NCBI GenBank assembly: GCA_001931905.2
Contig: MSJI02000026.1
Coordinates: 1-19,218, forward strand
Direction of reading: 5' to 3'
DNA: 19,218 nt
Source: Cladosporium sp. IMV 00045
Lineage: Eukaryota; Ascomycota; Dothideomycetes; Cladosporiales; Cladosporiaceae
The stretch's first letter is position 1, and each line of letters starts with the position of its first letter. Under the pieces are notes generated by a model. That model did no database searches. It saw only the letters and a list, made by a program, of their open reading frames with translations, and was not told the origin of the DNA. Positions 1 through 9,468 of this stretch are shown piece after piece. The translations under genes and the position numbers were made by a program.

Positions 1-150
1 CAAATATGTGCCGATGTCGCTTTGAGTGTGAATGCACACGAATGTTGAGAGTTGGCTTCTGCTTGTCATGTTTGGAAGTAGCGAGGATGTTGTTGACGAG
101 GCTGTTAGAGGTGCCTCACCCAGGTTGATTGCTCTGGCCAGCTGTGACAT

Positions 151-2193
151 TCACAAACACCGCACACTCTTAATCCAACCTCCATTCTCCAGCTCTCCAA
201 TCCAATCCTCAACCTTCGCCCTTTTCAACCCTTCCCGACCGGCTATCTCCTCAAAAGCATGCTCGCCGTCGAAATACTTCACGAGCGAGGAGAATCGATC
301 ACGCAGCTCGACATCTTCTAGTGAGGCTTCTATGCCTTGCATGACAGCCTTCTCTGCGGGTGATGGGTCGAGAGGGTTGACGATAATTCCCATCCCACCT
401 TCTCCGCCCTCTGCTAGGTCGGGCTCGTCTTTGGTGTTACTATCAGGAGCGTTCGTCCCGGGTCGACTTTGAGGGACTCCAGTCGCGAAAGCAGTCTGGT
501 CGGAAGCTACGCTGCTTCCGTCGTCGGAGGTGTTGCTTCGCACGCCTAGAAGTCGAGAAACTGGCATAGGTCGTAGGTCTGTTTGATTTGCGTCAAGATC
601 CTCGTCTGCTACAGCGCCGTCCAGCATTTTCAGCCATCCGACAGTCCGCAAGGGCGCTACCAGCTCGTGTCTCACAAGCCATGCTAGTATTCCCATGTAC
701 GGAACTCGATGGTCTCTGCTCTGGATTAGAGCTCCATATTTTATGGGACGACCACCGAGCATGGCAAGCATTGTTTCCATGCTTGGTAGCGCTGGAAATC
801 GCTTCCCGTACTGCTCGCCCAAGGCTCTCAGATTACTCAAAGGTGCCTTTGGGTGTACGATGTAGATATTCCTCGGATGCAAGGGCACTATCGGGCGTGC
901 TTTCCGCCACTTGACTAAGTGCTGAGCGAGGAAGAGAAGTGTCTTCTCGGGTATACCGAGTTTAGTCGCCTGCTTTGCCAGCGGCTTTGTTGGTGTAGAC
1001 TCGCGGATGAAGTAGGATAAAAGTGAAGCATCTCTACGGTCGTCCAGCGCGCGAACGAGGGTTTCGCGATCTTCGAGAAGCAAGAGAGCAGAGAGAGGGG
1101 TGACTTTTAGATCTCCCGAGTTGTGTTTGGGAGGAATTTGAAGTGACATTTCCATGCCATCAAGACGGACTCCTGCAATATCATGTGCGGAAATCCGATT
1201 GTAGACTTCCTGCAAAGCCCAAGCGAGCTCGCTATGTGAGAGAAACTGCGTCCAGAGAGTAGCCGGGTCGGTCTTTTCAGCGCGAGCTCTTTGCTTCAAG
1301 GCGAGGAGCTTGCGGCTCTCGATAGACACGTAGTTGCTCCGCTTTTGGCAGTATTTGAGTGCTTTGCTTAGCTTTTTAGCAACATGCTCATATAGATCCG
1401 CTGCTTGCACGGTGTCCTCGCCGGCTTTCCCGGAGAGTACGAAGACGACGTGGAACATGGTCATTTGCTCTGAAATCGCTCCGGATGTGGTGGAGGCACT
1501 GTTCATGGATGTGCCCAAGCTAGCAATTCCATGCGAGTCAAAGCTGTCCGGTACATGACTGTAGTCTGCTGTCAAGTGAGGTGCTGGAGTCTCCGGCGCG
1601 GTGATCGTGATCCCAGCCATGCCGGAAGCCAGCTCTTTATCTGGGCTATGTTGTTGGCTTTCTGCTTCTGAGGTTTCGATACTGTCGCTCTTTCGCAACG
1701 TCGGAGGTAGTGCTGGTTCAGTCGCATGTTTCTGCTGTACAGTATCGGGTTCGTCTCGCGCCGCCCAGGTGCCGTTTTCCTTTGCGTACACGGGGAGTCC
1801 GAGGAAGGTCACACCATCCAGGCAAATCTCGAACTTCTTCTTTTCGCACCAGCGGCCTGGGCTGAGAAGTCTCTCCAGGCTCTCGACATTATAGCCCAGA
1901 ACTTTTTCGAGAGGGTTGGCGACATCTTGGGTTCCAGTCCCTATGTGGCGAACCGTGGAGTCGCTTGCGCCGCGTCTGCGATTGCCGCCATCGCCTTCGG
2001 CATCGTCTTCATCATCAGTATCTGAGTCGGAAGAGTCGTCAGGCGATCCGCTTTGATCAGCGTCACACTGCGAATTGATGTTCTGTGGTATTGGGGGATG
2101 ATGGAAAACTAGTTTAGGACCAGGCCGTGAGCGAGTTATGAGCAGGACAGCAATGAGACCACTGGCTTTTTGCGAGCTGGTGTTGGCATCCAT
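151..2193 (-). CDS. NPR3: NPR3-like GATOR1/SEACIT subunit (nitrogen permease regulator 3)
   Basis: Single-exon gene of 680 aa. The family acts with Npr2 and Iml1/DEPDC5 in the SEACIT/GATOR1 complex at the vacuole or lysosome, where it restrains TORC1 when amino acids or nitrogen are scarce. Seen in the sequence: an N-terminal longin-type start, residues 12-35, with the family-typical LVFHHPP; an acidic Ser/Asp tract at about 48-68; the FEICLDGVTFLGLPVY block at 121-136; the strand MTMFHVVFVLSG near 244-255; and a C-terminal winged-helix-like end (FDGEHAFEEIAGREG, then GGWIKSVRCL). The start is the ATG at 2193-2191, in frame with the longin motif; a 16-codon uORF ends just before it. The length lies between human NPRL3 (about 570 aa) and yeast Npr3 (over 1100 aa), with low-complexity inserts making the difference. 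It looks like an intact housekeeping gene transcribed in the same direction as the carrier upstream of it. Confidence 0.9.
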   Translation of the reverse strand: MDANTSSQKASGLIAVLLITRSRPGPKLVFHHPPIPQNINSQCDADQSGSPDDSSDSDTDDEDDAEGDGGNRRRGASDSTVRHIGTGTQDVANPLEKVLGYNVESLERLLSPGRWCEKKKFEICLDGVTFLGLPVYAKENGTWAARDEPDTVQQKHATEPALPPTLRKSDSIETSEAESQQHSPDKELASGMAGITITAPETPAPHLTADYSHVPDSFDSHGIASLGTSMNSASTTSGAISEQMTMFHVVFVLSGKAGEDTVQAADLYEHVAKKLSKALKYCQKRSNYVSIESRKLLALKQRARAEKTDPATLWTQFLSHSELAWALQEVYNRISAHDIAGVRLDGMEMSLQIPPKHNSGDLKVTPLSALLLLEDRETLVRALDDRRDASLLSYFIRESTPTKPLAKQATKLGIPEKTLLFLAQHLVKWRKARPIVPLHPRNIYIVHPKAPLSNLRALGEQYGKRFPALPSMETMLAMLGGRPIKYGALIQSRDHRVPYMGILAWLVRHELVAPLRTVGWLKMLDGAVADEDLDANQTDLRPMPVSRLLGVRSNTSDDGSSVASDQTAFATGVPQSRPGTNAPDSNTKDEPDLAEGGEGGMGIIVNPLDPSPAEKAVMQGIEASLEDVELRDRFSSLVKYFDGEHAFEEIAGREGLKRAKVEDWIGELENGGWIKSVRCL

Positions 2194-2539
2194 TGGTCAT
2201 GGTTGCAAAATAATTTCTGCTGGTATCGTGGCATACATGGTAGACATTCATGGCGAGTAAACAAAAGTAGACGAAACCCAAAAGTTCGACCTCCGGAGGT
2301 GAACGTTGCGCCAAGCAAAATCCAATGGCAGCTCGGATAGTAAGCAAGACTCAGCGATATACAACAAATCAAAGCTACGGCTATTTGAACCTCATTTGTT
2401 CTGTGATCATTTCATACATGTTCTCTGTCCACTGTGGAAACGTTCGACCATCTATATAACTCCATGCTTTTTGATGCCGCAATGCCTTTGACCGCATAAC
2501 CGTCTTGGAAATCAACGCCGTGCTTGAACTTGTCGCTGC
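2194..2539. other. Intergenic: NPR3 upstream region / carrier 3' flank
   Basis: This 346-bp stretch must hold the NPR3 promoter and leader and the terminator of the upstream carrier gene, since both are read leftwards. Apart from the uORF at 2197-2247 I see no gene or repeat. Candidate frames here lack an ATG start or recognisable content. Confidence 0.6.
2197..2247 (-). promoter_or_regulatory. Candidate uORF in the NPR3 leader
   Basis: A 17-codon ATG-to-TGA frame (16 aa) lies directly upstream of the NPR3 start. Its TGA (2199-2197) ends three bases before the NPR3 ATG. Two more ATGs, at 2251-2249 and 2200-2198, are in a frame that overlaps the NPR3 start. Whether these are translated depends on the transcription start, which the sequence does not show. 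A uORF this close could reduce NPR3 translation; that is inference. Confidence 0.35.
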
Positions 2540-3622
2540 TTAGATGTCTCCCCTCATCTGGCGGAAGAAGTCCATGACGCCGGTGAAAACGACGAGCAAG
2601 ATACCACCACCGGGGCCCAATCTGAGCACCTTGGGGATGAAACCCTTGTACAGCGCGCCGGCACCCTCCTCCTTCAAGACTGTTCCGAGCGCAGGGAAGG
2701 CCCAGTTGTACTTGGGCGTCACGCCAGGCACCTTGGTGGTGTTCTGGATTCTGCTCTTGACGACGTCCATGGGAGTGTTGAGGATGGTACCGACAGTGCC
2801 ACCGACGGCACCGGAGATCAGGTCGTTGCGGATCTGGACAGACTTGTCACCGGTGGGGTTTGCGGGGAGCATGGCGCGAACCTGGAAGATGCAGCCAAAG
2901 TACCCAGCGTTCCAGAAGATGTGGCGCCACATGGTGGACTCGAGACCCTGGTAGAGAGCGAGAGGGCCCTCGGCCTTGACGATCTTGCGAACGACGTCGA
3001 GAGGACCGCTGTACTGTGCGGCCTGAGCCTTGTCTATTAAACTGTTAGCAGTGCAAGACAAGGCATAGATCACTTCGTGTATGCTTACCTTGCAGCCTGA
3101 TCTTGACAAGCTCGAACGGCACAACGACGAAAGCCTCAGTGGCACCAGCAGAGGCACCGGTGAGAATAGAGAGACCCTGGGTCATCTTGGAGACACCGAA
3201 GAGGTTCCTGTAGACCTTGCCCCACTCGTCGTTGGCGGCGAACTTGGTCGCACGCTTGGGAGCCTCCATCATGATGGGAGCAGAGATACCGCGGTAGAGA
3301 CGCGAAGCACTGCGCGCGCAAGAGTCAATTCCAATGTCCAATGGCTGGTATACTGGGAATGTCCGTACCCCTCATTCTTCACGATCTTCTTGATGCAGTC
3401 GAGCATGCCACTGTAGTGGTCCTGGCCGGGGACGGGCACCGCGCCCTGGATCTGACTGTCGGCTGCGTCAACAAGTAATCCTGTGTGTATAGGCGCATCG
3501 TGCGAATCTTACACTCTGGTCTTGACGACATCCAGAGGGTACATAACCAGGATCTCAGACACACCGGCGACGGCGCCAGCGGCGAACTGGTAGACGAAGG
3601 GAAGCGGCTTAGGGTCGGACAT
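2540..3622 (-). CDS. ODC1: Mitochondrial 2-oxodicarboxylate carrier (Odc1/Odc2 type)
   Basis: Four exons: 3622-3513, 3455-3369, 3309-3089 and 3033-2540. Introns are 57, 59 and 55 nt with GT...AG ends, and the joined frame is 912 nt, giving 303 aa. This is a mitochondrial carrier family protein with three repeats and the signature PxD/ExxK/R motifs: PLDVVK (29-34), PFELVK (130-135) and PMDVVK (227-232). It opens with MSDPKPLPFVYQFAAGAVAG and carries YRGISAP, ESTMWR and YNWAFPAL, which closely follow yeast Odc1/Odc2. Those proteins exchange 2-oxoadipate and 2-oxoglutarate across the inner mitochondrial membrane, linking lysine metabolism and nitrogen assimilation. Splicing is supported because each junction restores the family sequence (KTRV-QIQG, NEG-ASRLYRG, IRLQ-DKAQ). 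I see no defect. The gene symbol distinguishes the subfamily, not the paralogue. Confidence 0.94.
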
Positions 3623-5150
3623 GTTGGCGGTCGCGTATGGTACTCGAGAAGTGAGGTGTGGAGTGGAGTGTCGCGGTCGCGGTGTCGATAAGTGAAGCAG
3701 CTGAAGACGCGCGCGCTATGGGAGTGGAGATGTAGGGCAAGCGGTCAGGTCGTTGCAATGGACGAAGCGAGTCACTCTCCAGGACTACTCAACAACTTAT
3801 CGCGGATGAAGGTTGTCACGGCGGCCCCGATGTTTTTAGTGTTTTCGGCCCCGGGTAAAGAAGCTCCAGAGAGAGATTGCTTGAGCCGCCAAATGGCCCG
3901 CTATCGGCCATCACACAATCTGGGGAAGCTATCAGTCAGCCAGCCAGCCACCGGTTTTGTTCGGCCATTGGTATTCCTCTTCTGGTAACTTATACCTGCC
4001 ATTCAAAGAAAGAAGTTGACCACGACAAAATCGTACAATTGTGATAATTCTATTTCGAATGCTATGTCTTCCAAAGCGAGACCATACTCTCCCGAACAGC
4101 CGTTTTGATGTGGGCTGATCAAACAGCGCACAGCTCGCATCCGGCCGATGGACATTGAAATAGATAGAGTGCCATTTCGCCTACCTTCAAAGAGAGATCG
4201 ACCTTTCGTAATATCCATCCTGCCATTGAAGGAACGTGTAAGCGAATTCATACAGCCCAATCACACCCCCAAGCAAACTTCGACAGAAAAGTTGCCCTCT
4301 GTACTGCTGACATTACGGATAGCTATATCAACTACCGAATCCTTGAGTCAGACCTGCTTTGGATGTTGGATGCAGATTTTGGTCAACGGCCAAAAATCAA
4401 CATGAGCCAAGCAATACCGGATAGTTGGAAAATCTGGTTAACATAGCCGAACACGTCCAGACTCGACAAGTGTTGAGAGTCGGACACCTGGAATATGAGA
4501 TATGACTATAAACCAACCCATCAGTCCGGATCTGGTACCACACGGATGAGCGTTCCGTCACCACCGGCTCAAAACGGCCAAGCACATGAAGTGAAAAAAT
4601 TCACCGTCTCATCCACACACACACTAACAACGCCACAAGCAGATATTGGCGAAATCCTTCAGGCGTCCCGCATATGCATGAACACTTCGCTCGCTTGCTC
4701 CCCGCTCCGGATATCATAATAAATGCGCGGCAGATCTTATAGCTTGTATACGCCTCCTACCATGGTGCTGGGCCGTGGCTTGGGATTGCGGAGACTGCTC
4801 CTTGGTATCCTTGTATTTGGGTTGATAAGAGGAAGGTCTATAGACTTGGATGATTTGAAGGATCGCTAGGAGTGATATCCCGAACGTAAGCTAGGGTTGA
4901 TCATGGGCCAAGCGTTCGTTGATCTTCGTTCGGGTCCAAGAACTTCGATGCTATGCTACTCACGCAGGTTCAAATACTTGTGATATTTTGGACATGGGTA
5001 AGATGAAAGCTGAAATTGGTCATAGCCATTCGGTCCAGACCTTTGCTCCAAATTCTGGGAATCGTGATATATTGAAATACTGGCGAGTCTCTGCAAGCAT
5101 GGTGTATTTATGGAGGCGACGGGCCATGACATAGTGCTTCATGACTAAAG
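3623..5150. other. Gene-free interval between carrier and P450
   Basis: About 1.5 kb. The right-hand end of the carrier promoter includes a short CG-alternating patch near 3708-3716 and a CAGC-type short repeat near 3940-3952. The rest has only short frames with no recognised domain and no splice-linked family signature. Weak local features are a CA run near 4613-4623, an 8-bp inverted repeat (4879-4886 against 4927-4934), and a 35-codon hydrophobic frame at 4762-4869. No transposase, tRNA or clear pseudogene was recognised. This is where the gene content changes from housekeeping to accessory. Confidence 0.6.
4762..4869 (+). CDS. Possible small hydrophobic ORF (35 aa), doubtful
   Basis: An ATG...TAG frame encodes 35 aa: a basic start (about residues 5-11), then a run of Leu/Ile/Val/Phe/Gly, then a charged tail (DLDDLKDR). 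The shape resembles a signal anchor or mini-membrane protein. I do not recognise it, and a frame this short easily arises by chance. It is listed only because the interval holds nothing better. Its function is unknown. Confidence 0.12.
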   Translation: MVLGRGLGLRRLLLGILVFGLIRGRSIDLDDLKDR

Positions 5151-6879
5151 CTAATCAATCTCAATACGGACAGAAATGGAACCCTTCTTGGTCTGGACGA
5201 CGATCAAGTCATGATCGTAGGAAATGTCTTCGATGGTGGTTTCGACTTTACGGGCGCGAGGGATGACACGCAGGGCCATGAGGGCGGCCATGATGTAGAG
5301 CTCGCAGTATGCCAGACTAGATGAGGGAGTTCTTTTGTCAGTATCGATAGAAAGGAAGACATGGAAGAAACTTGGGTTATCGAGGACAAGCGTGACTTAC
5401 GGTTCACCAATACAAGAGCGACTGCCCTTGCCAAACGCAATGAGCATTCTCTGCAGTTTGTAATTAGGCTGGCCGTCGACCAGCCACCTCTCCGGGATGA
5501 ACTCATCAGGGTCGGGGAAGAGATCCTTGTTCCAGTGGTTGATCATCGAGGTCATCCCGATGGGAGTGCCTCTGGGGATGACCCATTCGGTCTTGCCGTC
5601 AGTGCTTCTGTACACGAGTTCTTCTTCACGAGCGATTCTGGCTGATCTGTGAGAGACACCGGGCATCATGCGCAGCGACTCGTGGATGATGGCCCAAAGG
5701 TAAGGTTTCTTCTCCAGCTCGACCCAGCTGAGCTTCGAGGGGTCGAGGTCTTGCAGGTCTTGCATGAGGCGGGCGTAGATGCGCGGTTGGTCGAGAAGCC
5801 AGTAGGTGATGATTGTAAGGGTAGCCTGATTAGGTCAGCGACAGTGAACACAAGTGTGGAGAAGATTAGAGCTTACAGCAGTAGTCTCAGTTCCAGCCAG
5901 CAAGAAGTTGAAACCTTCACCAGAAAGACGGTACAAAGTCTTCTCCTCCTCAGGCAGCATCTTGGACTCCATGACCTCCGTAAAGACTCTGCCGCCCTCA
6001 GGGTTCTTCCAAGCAGCCTTGATATACTCCGGAATGACGACGTTCATCTGGTTCATCACTGCTTTGATGTCTTCACCCATGTAGTCAGCCATAAGAGGAA
6101 GTACCTGAGCCATCTTGCGGCCCAAAGCATTGTGTCTCATCATGTAGGCACTGCGAAAGAATGACTTGACCCAAGTGGCGAAGTTCGGCTCCCAGCCCTC
6201 TTGGGCAATGAAACCCATGGGCTCACCAAAGGCGTATTGCGAGATGATGTCCGCGGTGAAACAGTTGAATGCTTCCTTGACGTCGAAAGATCCCTTGCCA
6301 GCCGACCGGAGCATTTTGTCGACAGTCCTCTGCGCGAAGTCCTCCACTTCGCTCTCGAGCTTGAGCATTTGTTGACGGGAGAAGAACTTGGACAAGGCGG
6401 CCTTGCGCATCCTGTGAACCTCATGGTGAACGGTAGAGAAGCCGGTGACGGAGACAGGGCCAGCACCGCCGGTGTTCAATTGATGTTGCCATTTGTCGCG
6501 GATGCGGCCTGGACCAGCATAGATCTCGTCGGTGAACAAAGGGTCGGAGCAGTGCAGTTCGTCCGGGTTGATTCTCACAACGGGTCCTGCGAAGGATTCG
6601 TTATTCCCTGGCTATATCACGAGCCGGTGGGCCATAGGGCTCAAGGATTCGAAACATACCATAACGTTCATGCATGCGGGCAATCACCTTTCCATATCTG
6701 CCAACAAGCCACCAGTCGTAATAAGCCTCGTACAGATAGCTGGCTGCAGCGATCTTGGGACCAGGGAATTGGGCCAATGGATGGAATGGAGACACATTGT
6801 ATAGTGCAATTGCAACCCGATAAGCCAGCCAAAGGAGGCCCAGGTAAAGAATCCCCATAGGGATTGACAGCTGCTCCAT
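5151..6879 (-). CDS. Cytochrome P450 monooxygenase (class E, TRI4/CYP58-like)
   Basis: Four exons: 6879-6660, 6586-5877, 5825-5401 and 5316-5151. Introns are 73, 51 and 84 nt, and the joined frame is 1521 nt, giving 506 aa, a normal fungal P450 length. An N-terminal hydrophobic anchor (about 7-28) predicts ER attachment. FPGP hinge at 38-41, I-helix oxygen-binding AGTETT at 304-309, ExxR (ESLR) at 359-362, PERW at 421-424, and heme-binding FGKGSRSCIG at 441-450 with axial Cys448. Every catalytic landmark is present. The start is the ATG at 6879-6877, which precedes the anchor; a frame extension further upstream begins with TTG and is not needed. The sequence YGPVVRINPDELH is typical of fungal P450s that oxidise small lipophilic molecules. 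The CYP58-like placement is from memory of family style and is tentative; the substrate is unknown. It is divergent from the seven-helix receptor gene. Confidence 0.92.
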
Positions 6880-8151
6880 CTTGTGATGTTGGAGTAGTAG
6901 CAAACGGTCAGAGATTACAGGGCTGCTCAGAACGTGCGCGCGTGCGCATACAAGTAGGCAGCGCCAACGACCTCTTCACCTTTCCGTGTCGGCGTCCGGC
7001 GAAAGCATCCGCTCGATAATTATCTGTCCAATGGAACGAATGGCATAGCTAATGCGTAGACTTATGCAGAAGCCCCACGACGAAAACCGTGCCTCGCGTG
7101 GCCCAACACTAGACAAGCAAATAGTCCGTTTCGACATGGTATGCACGTGGGGCATAACGCCCCCTTCGACGCCCCCCATGTCAGAATTGAGGTTCCCTAT
7201 GTTAAGTGACAAGGTGCAGTCGTTATCCATGCACGCCATGAATTCACGTACCGAAAGTGTATCCACTTTTCTTTCAACAGGCTGGGAAAGCCGTTGACAA
7301 TTGGCCACGGGTAAGTTGGCGGGCACTAGTAATCGTCTAACGGAGCCGGCGCCGTCGACATATGGAGACGGGGGACTCGGGTGGACCCTGCTAGTGCCAT
7401 CAATACCTGTCAAAGTATCAGACTAACGATGGAGGGTCTCGGGGTTTTGCTTGTCGAACAGGTCTGTACTGTTCACCGAGTGCGACTTGGTAATTGCATG
7501 TGTTCTGTTATCGCGTCAACCGAGACCAGGATCACTGATCAGGTCAATACCTCCACAAATGATGTGCCGTACGATGTACGAAAGAGGAGAACCTGAAGGC
7601 CTTGCAAGTCTGGGCCGTTTGGACCTCTGGGACCTCTGCATCAAGAACGTGTCAGTCATCGGAATTCAGTGCCGAAGGTCTTGTCGTGAACAAGGTGACG
7701 GCTGAGAATTGATAGATAGCCCGGCTGTTTCAAGACCGATCGCAGCCTCAACAAGTTATACTGCCGTGCAGAAGGGGCTCGTGAAATGCAAGCGAGCGAG
7801 GCGAAGAACATGATGCCTGTCGCACCCTGCGTGCCTGCAGCACTAGAAACGTAAATTTAATTGTCGAATGCTCGTGCGTCGTACCCAAAGTCTTGTTCTG
7901 TTCCGACGCGAAGGATTTGACCGGCGAGTTTCCACTCGCGCGGCTTGGAAGGATGGCAACGCAACGTTAGGAGTCGTCTTTATAGTCGGCGCAGGGGTTT
8001 GTTCCCCGTGGACTAGTTTTGAAACAGAATGTTGCGATGGATGAAGTTCACAACTAAAAGAGTCGTGACCGTCACCTCTCCACGTTGATCTGCCATCATT
8101 ACTCTCCGCCCCAGTCCAATCGTCTGTCATACCTTCTGCTCAGCTCAAAAC
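6880..8151. other. Divergent intergenic region, P450 / receptor
   Basis: About 1.27 kb between the start codons of the leftward P450 and the rightward rhodopsin-like gene, so it must contain both promoters. A 21-nt strictly alternating purine-pyrimidine stretch (6932-6952, rich in CGCGCG) sits about 50 bp upstream of the P450 start. A perfect 9-bp tandem duplication (ggacctctg twice) occupies 7621-7638. Longer frames on either strand lack ATG starts or recognised domains. I see no RNA gene. Confidence 0.6.
6932..6952. repeat. Alternating purine-pyrimidine (CG-rich) tract
   Basis: Twenty-one consecutive bases alternate purine and pyrimidine with a central CGCGCG, just upstream of the P450 coding start. 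Such tracts can adopt Z-DNA. The same GCGCGCGT core recurs in the hydrolase/SDR promoter near 12109-12116. Any role is inference. Confidence 0.5.
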
Positions 8152-9468
8152 ATGGCGGAGAGCGTGTTCATTCCCATGACCGATGACGCCCGTGATGGGC
8201 TCATTGCAATCGCTGTCTTGTGGGCTCTGTTCGCTATGACCGTCTTTTTCCGCATTCTCGGTCGAGTTCGAGGCGCCGGGATAGGACTCGACGACGTTCT
8301 GTCGCTCGTCGCACTCGTGAGTCCCAAATTGCTGCTGTAAGGGAAGGAACTTGCTGATTGACCTGCCAGATCCTGGCATGCACGACGATAGGAATGAGTG
8401 CCGGCGTCTTCGTAGCAGGCGTTGGTTGGGATCTTGATCCAGAGTCGGAATATTTTCCAAAGCGTAAGGCAATCGTGCAAACTCCTTCATTGGTGGCTGC
8501 TGACTAGACAAACAGTGATGGTGAACATGCCGTACATCATGCAGGTGAGGGTGCCCTGTTTTTTCGCATGAACGAATCGCGCTGACTAGTCAGATGACAT
8601 TTGCGTATACCTTGATATACATCTGGACACTGGCGAGCCTGAAACTGAGCCAGCTCTTTTTGTACAACCGAGTCTTTTCGGGCCAATTGAAATTCTGGAT
8701 CAACGCGGGTATTGCCATAGTCGTTGCATGGGGTCTCATCTTCACCTTCGTCTTCATCTTTCTTTGCAACCCAGTTCAGCAGCAATGGTCTCTTGAGCGC
8801 ATCGGGAAGTGTATGGACCAGATCACTGTCCTCAAGTCGCTCATCATGACAAACATCTTAACGGATCTCTACATCTTCGTCCTCCCAATCAGATGCGTCT
8901 GGAAGTTGCAGATGCGAAAGACGGAGAAGTTCGCCGTTCTTTCCTGTTTCGCCCTTGGTCTAGCGTAAGTAATGATGGCCTGGAGCGTCCTTGGAAATAT
9001 TCTGACAGACATAGATGCGTGATCATCGGAATAGTTCGCTTCTGGCAGATTTTCGTCATTGATCTTCTCGGCAACCTCACCGGCACATCTCTTACGACTT
9101 TCACGCTTTGCGCCATCGAGCTGATGCTTGCTGGTCTCTGCGTCTCGATCCCCATGTTCCGTCCCTTTTACCTCAGATGGAGGGCCAAGCACAGGTCCAC
9201 TCAGGGCAGCCACGGCAAGGCGACTTATGCATCGTCTCGAAGCGGTATTCCTGGAGGCAGCCAGCGTGAACAAGGCCACATGGCGTGGATCGAGCTCGTA
9301 AGTCGCTCCGGTATCTCTTCTCAATGTAAGCCCAGTGCGACTGACTATAATCATAAGGACCACGATGGAAGCAACGATGACGACTCCGGATCGCAGCGAA
9401 AGTTGACCACTGGGAAGCCCGATGCCATCCACGTCACCCAGGACTGGTCGGTTACCACCAAGAACTGA
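8152..9468 (+). CDS. Seven-helix fungal rhodopsin-domain / Pth11-like membrane protein
   Basis: Five exons: 8152-8316, 8370-8463, 8516-8544, 8594-8964 and 9015-9468. Introns are 53, 52, 49 and 50 nt, and exon 3 is a 29-nt micro-exon. The joined frame is 1113 nt, giving 370 aa. The protein shows about seven hydrophobic segments beginning near residue 17 (LIAIAVLWALFAMTVFF). It has the family-typical LKLSQLFLYNRVF segment, the FLCNPVQQQW loop, LPIRCVWKLQMRKTEKFAVLSCF before the sixth helix, and a polar cytoplasmic tail rich in Ser, Asp and His. These match the large fungal rhodopsin-domain (SAT4/Pth11-like) family, which includes putative host- or surface-sensing receptors. No N-terminal CFEM cysteine module is present, so it is not a canonical Pth11. 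It could be a receptor or an integral membrane protein of a biosynthetic locus; no ligand can be assigned. Confidence 0.88.

Noticed and set aside
4879..4934. 8-bp inverted repeat (cccgaacg / cgttcggg)
   Set aside because: A pair this short with a 40-bp spacer is expected by chance in 19 kb.
6976..7413. Minus-strand frame of 145 codons upstream of the P450
   Set aside because: It begins at TTG, has no recognised domain, and lies in a divergent promoter region.
7621..7638. Perfect 9-bp tandem duplication
   Set aside because: It is real but too short and isolated to support a functional claim.
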